Shown: positions 14,886 to 23,258 of the stretch, one piece after another
How positions within the stretch are numbered: position 1 is the stretch's first letter
How the letters are laid out: every line of letters begins with the position of its first letter
NCBI RefSeq assembly: GCF_006088715.1
Contig: NZ_CP030771.1
Location: forward strand, 6,405,501 to 6,469,500
Source of the DNA: Streptomyces sp. YIM 121038
Lineage (GTDB): Bacteria > Actinomycetota > Actinomycetes > Streptomycetales > Streptomycetaceae
Reading direction: 5' to 3'
DNA length: 64,000 nucleotides
Translations under genes and position numbers: made by a program
Notes under the pieces: generated by a model
Database searches by the model: none
What the model saw: only the letters and a program-made list of their open reading frames with translations
What the model was told of the DNA's origin: nothing

Positions 14886-15610
14886 GCAGCCGAAGTACCA
14901 GGCAGATCGCCGACTACCTCCGTGAAGGCATCCTGGACGGCACCTTCCCCGCCGGTCAGCCGCTGCCCTCCGAGGAGTCGCTGGCGAAGCAGTTCGGCGT
15001 GACGCGCCCGACGGTCCGTCAGGGCCTGAGCGAGCTACGGGCGTCCGGCCTCGTCGAGGTCATCATGGGCCGCGGCACCTTCGCCCGCTCACCCCACAAC
15101 CGCCCCAGTCACACACGCCCGCGCGGCGTACGGAGAACCCCAGAGGGCCGCTACGTCGAAGCGGACGGCATTCGCTGGACCGACGCCGAACCGCCGGTGG
15201 CCACCCGCACCGATGCCCCGCTGGCACTCGCCGACTTGCTGCGCATTCCGCCGGGCGAGCCGATGTTCACGTACGACGCGCTGCAGACCGCGGACCACGG
15301 CCGCCTGCGCCAACTCCACCGGACGTACGTCCCGTTCTCTGGCCTCATCGACAGCAAGTACGAGGAGGAGGCCCCACCGCCGGCGCCCGAGCTCTACGGG
15401 GCACTGGCCGACCTGGGCCACGAACTCCACTTCACGGAATACATCCGCACGCGGATGCCGTTGCCGGACCAGGCGCAGGCGCTGCGACTCCCTGACGGGG
15501 TCCCGGTGCTGCACGTCATCCGCGTGACGCTCGCGGCCTCGGATAAGCCTCTGGCCCTGGAGGAGTTCCACCTCCCGGGCGACGAACTGGAGCTCATGTT
15601 CCGTCTGTAG
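14869..15610 (+). pseudogene. KorSA-like GntR/UTRA repressor, +1 frameshift near the start
   Basis: The intended start is the ATG at 14869 (GGAGGG ribosome-binding site), reading 'MPSKNTQPKYQ'. One extra G at 14902 then breaks the frame. The rest continues in the next frame as 'QIADYLREGILDGTFPAGQ', 'LPSEESLAKQFGVTRPTVRQ', and a complete UTRA effector domain ending at 15610 ('LALEEFHLPGDELELMFRL'). A GTG at 14999 is the first start in the later frame but falls inside the DNA-binding domain. The C-terminal domain is intact, so the lesion is recent or a sequencing error. KorSA-type proteins repress AICE transfer; this copy belongs to element 2. Confidence 0.75.
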
Positions 15611-15781
15611 CCCTGGCTGGTGGCTCAGATTTTCTCTACGCCATCAAGGCCCGCGCACAGCGCGGGCGCGCGCCGCCTCTGCGGCGCGGCCTGCCTCCTG
15701 TCTTCGCCCCGGCTTGCCGCGCCCGGCGGCGCGCTCAGCGGCTGCGGGCAGAAGGTAGGAGACACCCTCTGTGGCTGGGGC

Positions 15782-15949
15782 GGTCGGCTCCACGGCTTTA
15801 GGCAGCCACTTTGGGGCGAGCCTCTAAGATCATGGCCCCAACGTCGTGCTTTAACGGGCAGGTCCACAGACTGCCCGACGCGCCGGAAGCTTACGGGGCC
15901 ATGATCACTCGCCCCAAAGCAGCTCCCGCCCAAAGCCGCTCCGCCGACC
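15782..15949. repeat. 168-bp nested imperfect inverted repeat
   Basis: The outer pair is GGTCGGC....CGGCTTT (15782-15799) with its complement at about 15932-15949. The next pair in is CTTTGGGGCG with CGCCCCAAAG; then GATCATGGCCCC with GGGGCCATGATC; the innermost is GGGCAG/CTGCCC. Interrupted arms of about 58 and 55 nt surround a core of about 55 bp. It lies in the gap between the GntR pseudogene and the next gene and codes for nothing I can see. It may be a structured RNA, a single-strand origin or a MITE-like insertion. Confidence 0.6.
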
Positions 15950-15997
15950 TTCACTGAACGAGACTCCCGTCTCACCCGACGGATCTAGAGTTGCCGT

Positions 15998-16543
15998 ATG
16001 GCTCCTCGCGATCAGAACAGAATGGATCGGTGTACCTGGCTACCTCACCAAGCAGTACGCGCCTGCATACGACTATCCAAACGACATGAAAAGAAATTCC
16101 AAGAAGCGCGGCATTTTATGATCGACGTCGCCGCATTCATCTCCATCATGTCGCACCCGTCCCGCGGGACGCGCAGGACAGATCAGGACGTGTTAGACGC
16201 CCTGACCCTGGTGGCTGAAATGCAGGTACTACTGGAGGCTTCAGAGGAGCGACTGCTCCGAGAGGCTCGACGTCGAGGGATCACGTTTCGTGAGATAGCC
16301 GATGCCATGGCCATGCGAAGCAGGCAATCCGCAGAACAGCGCTTTATCCGCCTCGCCGGAGGCAAGGGAAAAGCCGAACAGAATCACATGAATCGCCGCC
16401 GCCAGGCGCGTTTCGGGTATGTCGTAGACGCCCAGGACAGGCACGAGAACCACATCACGAACCTGAGTTTGGCGTTCCGCTGGATTGCGTTTGATGCAGA
16501 CCTTCCGGAGGAAGTCGCGCAGGATCCTGAGGGCGAGAACTAG
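15998..16543 (+). CDS. Hypothetical protein with HTH-like segment
   Basis: A 181-aa basic protein. The middle reads 'EERLLREARRRGITFREIADAMAMRSRQSAEQRF' (read in parts), which looks like a sigma-region-4/HTH-type DNA-binding segment around residues 88-122. The segment 'MSHPSRGTRRTDQDVLDALT' (from residue 51) is a possible later start; the first 50 residues show weaker coding character. Codon 66 is TTA (16193-16195). No operon partner. Function unknown, perhaps regulatory. Confidence 0.58.
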   Translation: MAPRDQNRMDRCTWLPHQAVRACIRLSKRHEKKFQEARHFMIDVAAFISIMSHPSRGTRRTDQDVLDALTLVAEMQVLLEASEERLLREARRRGITFREIADAMAMRSRQSAEQRFIRLAGGKGKAEQNHMNRRRQARFGYVVDAQDRHENHITNLSLAFRWIAFDADLPEEVAQDPEGEN

Positions 16544-16721
16544 ACGCACCCCCTCCGTGGACGTGGGCTTGTTGGATCAACAGGAGCATCCCCGACACAG
16601 CCGCCATCTGCTCTGGACTGACGAATTGCGAACAGGCAATGAGTAGCCCAATTTGGACGAACATCCTCAAATTGGGAACGCGCGCGGGGGTCATCATTTT
16701 CCCGTATCGGGAGGTTCGCAT
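16455..16721 (-). CDS. Possible small membrane protein
   Basis: An 88-aa frame with one hydrophobic core, 'LRMFVQIGLLIACSQF', followed by 'SPEQMAAVSGMLLLIQQAH', which reads like a real two-helix protein. The C-terminal 30 residues overlap the 3' end of the opposite-strand gene and look like shadow sequence. GC at third positions is intermediate and the start is not supported by a clear ribosome-binding site. Confidence 0.3.
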   Translation of the reverse strand: MRTSRYGKMMTPARVPNLRMFVQIGLLIACSQFVSPEQMAAVSGMLLLIQQAHVHGGGASSSRPQDPARLPPEGLHQTQSSGTPNSGS

Positions 16722-16968
16722 TAGTAGTTCCGCCCCTTTACCTTCCGGAATGCTGCTACCGACTAAGCAATAGTGACACTTGTAAAGGAGGGGGCCGCAG
16801 AGCAGGAAAATGTTATCCGGACCTATTAGACCCCACGGCTCGCAACGTCACAGGTGAGGGCCTCGAAGGTCTCCGTCCAAGATCCCAAGCTTGTCAACGA
16901 GTGATTGACTACCCAGGACGGCAACACACTGTGAGCGGGGCGAGAAGGGACGTCAGACCCGCACACAC

Positions 16969-17010
16969 GAGCGCCCTCCCGGGCCGTCCTCGGGCCGTGG
17001 AAGGGCGCTC
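16969..17010. terminator. Hairpin in the large gap of element 2
   Basis: GAGCGCCCT (16969-16977) pairs with AGGGCGCTC (17002-17010); the stem continues after one mismatch. No T-run follows. It stands alone, so it may be a relic terminator. Confidence 0.4.
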
Positions 17011-17633
17011 AATGGTGACCAACGTCGACAGGTGCCGACAGCTCAGCAGCAGGTCAGAGCGGTGATCGATTAGACGGCCGCAGGTCACGGCCGCCGGTGA
17101 TCAGTTGTGGCTGTGCTGAGCCGTGCGGCATTGGAGACACGACAAGGCCGGCCGACAGGGGTGTCGTCGTCGGGTTCGTCCGTCCGGCACGACACGACAG
17201 AGAAGCAGCGTGGCTGAGGTCTGTGGCGGTGCAGCGAGGCATACGCGTGCCTGGTCGGTCGGCGCACCCGCCGTTGTGGCTGACTGTCGTTGGCCGAGGT
17301 CAAGGCCGCCCGCATCGAAGGTGGCAGCCGTCGGACGGGTGCCTGCGGTGATCAGCTCTGGGCCGTCTCTGGGCCGCGCAAGGGCGCCCGAGGCCCACCG
17401 ATGGCGACAGAGAGTGCCAGACGAGCCGCAGCACGCAGCAGCGAAGCCGTGACAGCCGGATACAGCAACCGCAGCAACCCGTCCCATCCTGCAGCGTCCG
17501 CCATAGAGCCAAAGCGTGACCTGTATGACCATTTATGACCGATCCCTGTAGAGCTACGGACCAGAAGCTCAAGCGTTGTCACTGCCGTCTCTTACAGTTC
17601 GCCTTCTAGTCGAAGGGCTGCAGGGGAGGGCGC
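17011..17633. other. Gene-free stretch of element 2
   Basis: About 620 bp in which open frames on both strands are short, overlapping and without codon bias or ribosome-binding sites. I see no recognisable protein, RNA or repeat apart from a short TGTCGT/ACGACA inverted repeat near 17160-17200. It is probably eroded element sequence plus the promoter of the DUF4365 gene. Confidence 0.45.
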
Positions 17634-18458
17634 ATGGCGGGGGTACCGCGCAGCCGGCGGACCGGGCGAGCGGCAGTTAACTGTCTCCGAGCACTACTGG
17701 AGCGGCATGATCACATCGTTCAGGAGGTCGATGGACAGAACGACTTTGGTGAGGACCTGTACGTCACCTTCACCGATGGCGGACAAACCACCGGTGACGT
17801 AGTCAAGGTACAGGTGAAGGGCGGCAAGTCTTGGCGTCGCTCGTACGGCTACGGCGTGCCTGTCGCGCAGCACTCCGAGACGTGGGCCAATGGAAATGTT
17901 CCGGTTATTTGTGTGGTGTACGACCCAGACGACGAAGAGTTGTACTGGGCAAACGCGACGGTTCAGTTGCTGCAGGCGCGTCGAGAGCGCGTGGCGCTGA
18001 AGACCATCCGGGTACCCTCCGAGGCGCTGCTGAACGATGCCTCTCTGCCCGATTTCGTCTCCCGGGTGCGTCATTACGTGGGCCGCTATCGCGGCAACCG
18101 AGCCCTGCTTACAGAGCTAGGTGAAATGGCCGGCGTGGAGTTCGGGACGGCTGATCTCGTCTTGCACTTCATCAATGTCCACGGCGAAGATCTGATCTTC
18201 TGGCAGCGAAGGGGTGAGGACTTCGCCACTTTGCTTCACAGTGACCTGGACTGGGACCCCCAACGCATCACACCAGACATGCTGCGCTTCTCTGGGGGGC
18301 TCACTGCCAGATACGAGCTTGACGAGCTGCCTGAATGGATGCGGGCCTTCGCCAACGTTCCGACGGTGGGAGATGTCATTCTCGATGACGATGAGGCCAC
18401 TTGGCTGGCAGCCTGCTTTAGTGCAAGTCGATGGGCCCGAGACCCCGACTACAACTGA
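17634..18458 (+). CDS. DUF4365-domain protein (putative PD-(D/E)XK-like nuclease)
   Basis: A 274-aa protein. Residues about 10-150 match DUF4365: 'RAAVNCLRALLERHDHIVQE', then 'DFGEDLYVTF' (acidic pair), 'VKVQVKGGKSW' (QxK strand) and 'VPVICVVYDPDDEELYW'. The D...(Q)xK pattern is that of restriction-endonuclease-fold enzymes. The C-terminal half (about 150-274) is an uncharacterised acidic region. ATG follows GGAGGG. It stands alone and is closed by a perfect hairpin ten bases after the stop. DUF4365 proteins often sit in defence or mobile loci; nuclease activity is inferred, not shown. Confidence 0.75.
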   Translation: MAGVPRSRRTGRAAVNCLRALLERHDHIVQEVDGQNDFGEDLYVTFTDGGQTTGDVVKVQVKGGKSWRRSYGYGVPVAQHSETWANGNVPVICVVYDPDDEELYWANATVQLLQARRERVALKTIRVPSEALLNDASLPDFVSRVRHYVGRYRGNRALLTELGEMAGVEFGTADLVLHFINVHGEDLIFWQRRGEDFATLLHSDLDWDPQRITPDMLRFSGGLTARYELDELPEWMRAFANVPTVGDVILDDDEATWLAACFSASRWARDPDYN

Positions 18459-18467
18459 CTGCGTGGT

Positions 18468-18505
18468 TGCGTCCTGGGAACCGGTACACCACTTCCCAGG
18501 ACGCA
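18468..18505 (+). terminator. Terminator hairpin after the DUF4365 gene
   Basis: TGCGTCCTGGGAA (18468-18480) and TTCCCAGGACGCA (18493-18505) form a perfect 13-bp stem with a 12-nt loop, ten bases after the stop. There is no T-run, as is common for Streptomyces hairpin terminators. Confidence 0.65.
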
Positions 18506-18705
18506 TCCGTGCACACCCCGAGTCAGCGGCTCTGCTCAGGGCCAGAGCTAATGCACTGACATCCAACGCTGACAATCAACGACTACGCACAGCCGTAGCT
18601 GTCGACGGTCGCCCATGGCCTCACGGCAGGCGGATGGACCCCAATGCCCCCGGATGGATCGAACTCCTAAATCGGTGCTCCGAGAGCGTCGGCGCCTCAT
18701 AAGCA

Positions 18706-19410
18706 GTGGTCGCTACGCTCGGACTCGTGAGCGAAGCCGCCCGACTCATTGCGAACCACCGAGTCCACGTCGTACCCGTTGTGCTGGCCCTGGCCAACCC
18801 ACCATGGCAGCAGGACGTCTGGCTCGATCCGTCGGAGTTCGAAAGCCTGGACCATGTCTTTCACACACTCTTCGACGACTTCTGCGACGCCGACGAGCCA
18901 GAGCGGTACCTCGGCGTCAGCCTTCGAAGTGACGAAGAGGTCGTCCTCATGCGAGAGCTCGGTGCCGCGCTCAACGCTGCGGCAGCCGAGGCGCCCAACG
19001 ACACCGACGCGGAGCATCTCCAGTCATCTGTGTGGCCAGAGGTCGTGTCCATCGCCGGGCGCCTCGCTCAAGTTATGGTCACGAACGATCTACGAGAATT
19101 TGCCACGCTGGTCGAGGATGCGGCCGTGCCAGACCCGTGCCAGATCGTGCGGGGAACCACGGGGAACAGCGGGGGAGCGGGCCGACGGCGCTTCAGGCTC
19201 CGACACGGCGTCGCCACAGGTCGGCTCGGCGACCGCTCGCGAACGCCCTTAGCTTCCCAAGCTGATGTTGCCCGTTGGCCTGCCGTTCGTCCGGGCTGCG
19301 GCGCTGGGGCGCCGGTCCCGGCCGAGGGGCAGGCCAGTACGCCCTCCGGGACGGCAAGTAACCCCGTACGGCAGCGCTGGGAGCGGTGCCGTACGGGGCC
19401 AGGCCGGTGA
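18706..19410 (+). CDS. SCO4402-family protein with read-through tail
   Basis: A 234-aa frame. The first ~145 residues match the SCO4402-type immunity/ankyrin-like small proteins of Streptomyces: 'VVLALANPPWQQDVWLDP', 'SLDHVFHTLFDD', 'LGVSLRSDEEVVLMRELGAA', 'WPEVVSIAGRLAQVM'. After about residue 150 the sequence turns into Gly/Arg/Pro-rich low-complexity peptide, suggesting the original stop was lost. A GTG at 18727 is an alternative start. It is acidic and cytoplasmic with no catalytic motif; function unknown. Confidence 0.6.
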   Translation: MVATLGLVSEAARLIANHRVHVVPVVLALANPPWQQDVWLDPSEFESLDHVFHTLFDDFCDADEPERYLGVSLRSDEEVVLMRELGAALNAAAAEAPNDTDAEHLQSSVWPEVVSIAGRLAQVMVTNDLREFATLVEDAAVPDPCQIVRGTTGNSGGAGRRRFRLRHGVATGRLGDRSRTPLASQADVARWPAVRPGCGAGAPVPAEGQASTPSGTASNPVRQRWERCRTGPGR

Positions 19411-19458
19411 TCGCAATAGCGGGGTCTGGGCGCGGTCAACCGGCGTTCGAGGGGCGGG

Positions 19459-19779
19459 TCAGGCCGCTGGTGTCTGCCGCTGTGCAGGCGCGGATGCTTC
19501 GGCGTTCGTTCCGTGCAGCTCCGCTTCGAGTCCTGCCGTGATCAGCTTCGCCAGGCGCTCGGCCGCTTCAGGGCGGACGGTGCTCAGCTCGACCAAGCCG
19601 TCGCCGAAGATGTTCACGTCAGCTGCTAAGCCCGGGAAGTCGGAGTCCAGCCCGAGCAGAACGAGTTGGTCGGCCAAGGTACCGGCGCCTCGCCGGGCGA
19701 GGTTCCAGCCGCGGACGTAGGGGACACCGGGGTCCAAGTCTTCCGCCCGCCTCGCTATCACTCCTCGCCGGTCGGTCAT
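19459..19779 (-). CDS. Hypothetical protein, paralogue of the gene at 19784
   Basis: A 106-aa protein. The core 'LLGLDSDFPGLAADVNIFGD' followed by 'GLVELSTVRPEAAERLAKLI' aligns residue by residue with the neighbour's 'NAGLEKDFPYLRAELNAFGH' and 'GLVELGRVSPGTAERLAELL'. It starts four bases after the neighbour's stop, so the two form an operon with the PrimPol-like gene at 20652. It is a small helical protein of unknown function; the pair probably arose by tandem duplication. Confidence 0.6.
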   Translation of the reverse strand: MTDRRGVIARRAEDLDPGVPYVRGWNLARRGAGTLADQLVLLGLDSDFPGLAADVNIFGDGLVELSTVRPEAAERLAKLITAGLEAELHGTNAEASAPAQRQTPAA

Positions 19780-19783
19780 GACG

Positions 19784-20101
19784 TCAAGTCCTTCCCTGGT
19801 GTTCTTCGATGGTGGTGGGTGACGTGGGTTCCTCGTGGTCGCGGGCGAAGCCGTGGTCCAGTGCCAGGCGTAGGAGCTCAGCTAGGCGCTCCGCCGTGCC
19901 GGGGGAGACCCGGCCCAGCTCGACGAGGCCGTGGCCGAAGGCATTCAACTCCGCGCGGAGGTAGGGGAAGTCCTTCTCCAGGCCCGCGTTCACGAGGGCG
20001 TCTCGCAAGGCCGTCGTCGCGTTCCGGGCCGCGTACCAGCCGTCGCTGTCGAGAGGCGACCACGCGGCAGCGTCACGGCTGTCGGGCGGATCGGTCGGCA
20101 T
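19784..20101 (-). CDS. Hypothetical protein, paralogue of the gene at 19459
   Basis: A 105-aa protein starting at the ATG that shares a base with the stop of the upstream gene (TGATG). It has the same 'GLxxDFPxLxAExNxFGxGLVEL' core as its neighbour, preceded by 'GWYAARNATTALRDALVNAG' and ending in an acidic tail. A longer in-frame start would run into the upstream gene. Function unknown. Confidence 0.62.
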   Translation of the reverse strand: MPTDPPDSRDAAAWSPLDSDGWYAARNATTALRDALVNAGLEKDFPYLRAELNAFGHGLVELGRVSPGTAERLAELLRLALDHGFARDHEEPTSPTTIEEHQGRT

Positions 20102-20652
20102 CAGCGGGCCGTCTCGTCGGGAAGGTCGGCGACCGCCTCGTAAGGGGCCGGGTACTGCTCGTCGAAGCGGTCGATCCTGGCGAGGAGCTCCGCGGAGGCG
20201 ACCAGCGCGGTCGCCAGGGCCACCGGACGCAGCGGGTTGGCCTCCGGGCGGCGTGTCGGGGCGCGGAGCCACTGATAGCGGTCGTCGGACAAGGGGATGG
20301 GGCCAGGGACGACTACCGCGCAGCCCTCACCGAGGTAGCGGAACGGCGGTGGCGATGTCGTCTCGCGCTGGAGTTGGAGCGTGAAGGGCTCGTGGCTGCC
20401 GGAGCCGAGGAAGAAGCCAACCCTCTGCGCACGTCGGTCGATGACCGATGGACCGAAAGGCATGCCGCTCAGACGGAGGCGGTCGAACATCTCCGTGCCG
20501 AGGCGTTGGTCCACGCTCACGACGTCGAAGAGGCGGCCGGTCTGAACCAGGACGGGCTTGCGAGGGTCGTCCGCCCACACCTGTCGGCACTCACCCGGGT
20601 TGTCCGCCACCGCGGCCAGCCACTCCACACCCCGCTTGGTCATCCTGTGCAC
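20101..20652 (-). CDS. Conserved actinobacterial protein resembling PrimPol N-terminal homologues
   Basis: A 183-aa protein. It contains 'WLAAVADNPGECRQVWADDP', 'VLVQTGRLFDVVSVDQRLG', 'PSVIDRRAQRVGFFLGSGS' and 'RYQWLRAPTR'. This is the pattern of Streptomyces proteins annotated as Prim-Pol N-terminal-like and commonly found near XRE regulators. The catalytic DxD seen in true Prim-Pol enzymes is not evident. GTG start at 20652 behind GGTGGGA; an ATG three codons in is possible. First gene of a three-gene operon, divergent from the XRE pseudogene. Function unknown. Confidence 0.58.
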   Translation of the reverse strand: MHRMTKRGVEWLAAVADNPGECRQVWADDPRKPVLVQTGRLFDVVSVDQRLGTEMFDRLRLSGMPFGPSVIDRRAQRVGFFLGSGSHEPFTLQLQRETTSPPPFRYLGEGCAVVVPGPIPLSDDRYQWLRAPTRRPEANPLRPVALATALVASAELLARIDRFDEQYPAPYEAVADLPDETAR

Positions 20653-20735
20653 GTCGTCCCACCCTCAGCCGGAGTTCCGTGCGGCGTCTGTGCCGCAGTG
20701 GCTCCAGACTCGTGGCCCGGCCCCTGGCCAGGGCA

Positions 20736-20792
20736 GATGACGAGAGATGACGGGGGATGACGCGTCCACTCAGGTCGCGTCATCCCCCGTCA
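20736..20792. promoter_or_regulatory. GATGACG iterons and 17-bp inverted repeat in a divergent promoter region
   Basis: GATGACG occurs three times at exact 10-bp steps (20736, 20746, 20756). A perfect 17-bp inverted repeat (20748-20764 with 20776-20792, 11-bp spacer) presents the site again in reverse. It lies between the divergent PrimPol-like operon and the XRE regulator gene and is probably the regulator's operator. Confidence 0.55.
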
Positions 20793-20915
20793 GCCGCCGT
20801 TGGCGGACGATCTCTGGCTACTGACTGCGAGAGGTGGTCATCAGTGCGTACATTCGACCAGGCAGGTCGAGTTGCCACCGGCGCACGCGTACGGGAGTGA
20901 AGGAGCTGCGTCTCC

Positions 20916-22301
20916 ATGAAGCCGCCCAGTGACCGCTTACGTGAGGCTCGCGTCAGTCGGGGCTGGAGCCAGCCGCGACTGGTGAGGGAGCTGCGCAGTG
21001 CAGCCAACCAGCGTGGGCACCAGCTTCCGTCGGACAGCAGCGTGAAGCGCCGTATCGCCAGCTGGGAGAACGGCCACAGCTCACCCGATGACTTCTACGG
21101 CCCGCTGCTGTGCGATGCGTACGCTGCGAGCGCCGAGGAGCTCGGTGTGAACGGCAGCGAGCTCAAGGATCCTGCGGTACTTGACGCCGCATATCCCGCC
21201 AGCCCGGACGATGCCATCCAGACGGTCAGCCAGTTGTGGCGCGCTGATCTCAATCAGTACGACCCGCTGCTCACCGCGGAGCCGTCCGAGCCGGCGTGGA
21301 GCGAGGCCTCCCTGCGGTGGTTGGTCGCGCCGGAGCCCGGCACGCATAGTCCGCAGTCCGACGGAGTTCGCGTCGGTCTTGGCGACGTGGCTGCTATCAA
21401 GACCACGGCGGACATGTTCGCCCGCCTCGACGACCAGTTCGGCGGAGACCATGCGCGGCACTCGGTCATCCAGTACCTCAACAATGACGTGGCCCCGCTC
21501 CTGCGAGGTCACTACACCGAGCGGGTGGGCCGGGCCCTCTTCTCCACCGTCTCTGAGGCCACGCTCCTGGCCGGATGGATGTCGTACGACGCCTGCCGCC
21601 ACGGGCTCGCTCAGCGGTACTTCCTCCAGGCGCTCCGGCTCGCCCAGGACGCGAACGACCGGCGGCTCGCGGGCAGCATCCTGTCCGCGATGAGCCATCA
21701 GGCGACCTTCCTGGGGAAGTACACCCAGGCCGCCACCCTCGCCCGTGCGGCGCTCATGGGCATCTCGCCCGTGGCCACGCCTACGCTCCGGGCCCAGTTC
21801 CATGCCATGGAGGCCCGTGCCCTTGCCCGCACGGGGGATATCGCCGCTTGCGAGGCCGCTCTGAGCGCGGCGACCAAGGCCCTGGAGAGCCGGAACAGTG
21901 ATGACGAGCCGGAGTGGATCAGCTACTTCGACGAGGCCGAGCTGGCCGCCGAGGCTGCCCACTGCTTCCGGGACGTCAACAGCGCTCGCCGAGCAGTGGC
22001 CTACGCCTAGAACGCCATGAGCGGCAGCCACGTACGAAGCGACTTCTTCGCGACCATGGTGCTCGCAGACGCCCATTTGCGTGCGGGCGACGTCGAGGAG
22101 GCGTGCAGCGTGGCTCTCGACGCACTGGATCTCGGCGAGCAGCTCAAGTCCGCGCGGTGCGTCAGCTACCTCGCCGAGTTCCGCCGGGACCTCAGCGAGC
22201 TTGGGACCACCGCTGCGGTGAACGGTCTTGCCGAGGAGGCGCGGGATCACAGGCTGTGGATCGCGGCCGGCGCGTACGGTCAGGGGCGAGCCAGTCACTG
22301 A
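20916..22301 (+). pseudogene. XRE-family regulator with TPR-like domain, interrupted by one TAG
   Basis: Residues 1-364 start with a helix-turn-helix ('LREARVSRGWSQPRLVREL') and continue into a long helical TPR-like region ('RRLAGSILSAMSHQATFLGK', 'AQFHAMEARALARTGDIAAC'). A TAG at 22008-22010 stops translation. The same frame then continues with 'HVRSDFFATMVLADAHLRAG' and 'EACSVALDALDLGEQLKSAR' to 22301, the normal end of this Streptomyces family. A single C-to-T change from CAG would explain it. Codon 8 is TTA. The truncated product keeps its DNA-binding domain. Confidence 0.78.
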
Positions 22302-22316
22302 GCAGAGCAGCAGCTC

Positions 22317-23258
22317 TCAGAACGCGCCCCAGGACTGTCGTCCCTCGCCCGTCCGCAGCGACGCCATGCGGCGCGCGAACTCCGTTGCGGAGCGCTCGCT
22401 CACACCCGCCTGGTGGCCGATCCACACGACCATCATCAGCTCCCTCAAGTCGGCCAACGTCTCGTACCCGGGCCAGTTCATGAGGTCGAATCCGTACCGA
22501 TGGACGAACTCGGCGTACTCCGCCTTGCTGTGCCAGCCGTACCGTTCGTAGTAGAGGGTGGTCGGGATCAGGTCCCACTCGCGCGGGGCCAGGGCGAGCC
22601 CGTCGAGGTCGATGAAGACGGCGTGGCCGTCCCGGTGGCGCAGGACGTTACCGATGTTCGCGTCCCCGTGGATCAGGCCGAAGGGGAGGACGAAGTCCAG
22701 TCGGGCGTAGTCCTTGGAGAGCTTGGCCGCTCGCTCTTCCAGGAAGGACTTGTCGTCCTCCGAGACGGCGGTCAGGTCGGTCAGCGCTGTCGACAGCTTG
22801 GCCAGGGGGTCGAAGTACGGGAGGCGCAGCGACTCGGGTTCCTCCAGCCAGTGGAAGCGGCGCAGCAGGTCGGCCAGCTCACCGACCGTTGCGAACTCCT
22901 CCTGCTCCTGGACGCTCTCCCAGAAGGTCACCACCCGGCCGCGTACGACGATGGGTTGAGCAGCATCAGCCAGTACCCGCGTGGCCGGGAAGCCGACCGC
23001 CTCCAGCCATCGGGCGACGCCAATGGCGCGTTCCATCTCGGAGAGAACAGTCGGGTCGCGAGCGATGCGGACTATGACCGGTAAGGACGCCAGCCGGTAC
23101 ACCGCGTTCGAGCCCAGCCGCAGCAGTTCCGCTCCCGTCGGGTCCAGGCCAGCCGCCTCGCACGCCTCGCGTAGGACGACTTCCACGCCCTCCGCCGTGA
23201 ACTCCACATCCCTGTCGCGCGCACCCTCGCCGCTGCCCGAGATCATGCTTTCGACCAT
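22317..23258 (-). CDS. Aminoglycoside-phosphotransferase-family kinase
   Basis: A 313-aa protein with the APH/choline-kinase fold. The nucleotide-binding lobe includes 'LGSNAVYRLASLPVIVRIARD'-type strands near residues 40-60. The catalytic loop 'FGLIHGDANIGNVLRH' (HGDxxxxN) is near 200, and 'HAVFIDLDGLALAPREWDL' (metal-binding Asp) follows. ATG at 23258; a second ATG four codons in is possible. It ends 15 bp from the XRE pseudogene, convergent. It is the last gene of element 2. Substrate unknown; antibiotic inactivation is possible but cannot be claimed. Confidence 0.8.
   Translation of the reverse strand: MVESMISGSGEGARDRDVEFTAEGVEVVLREACEAAGLDPTGAELLRLGSNAVYRLASLPVIVRIARDPTVLSEMERAIGVARWLEAVGFPATRVLADAAQPIVVRGRVVTFWESVQEQEEFATVGELADLLRRFHWLEEPESLRLPYFDPLAKLSTALTDLTAVSEDDKSFLEERAAKLSKDYARLDFVLPFGLIHGDANIGNVLRHRDGHAVFIDLDGLALAPREWDLIPTTLYYERYGWHSKAEYAEFVHRYGFDLMNWPGYETLADLRELMMVVWIGHQAGVSERSATEFARRMASLRTGEGRQSWGAF

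Noticed and set aside
18463..18702. A possible small gene following the DUF4365 gene (GTG at 18463)
   Set aside because: Its start lies inside the perfect terminator hairpin, and there is no ribosome-binding site.
22317..23258. Calling the phosphotransferase an aminoglycoside-resistance gene
   Set aside because: The fold and HGDxxxxN loop are clear, but the family covers many substrates and nothing here identifies an antibiotic.
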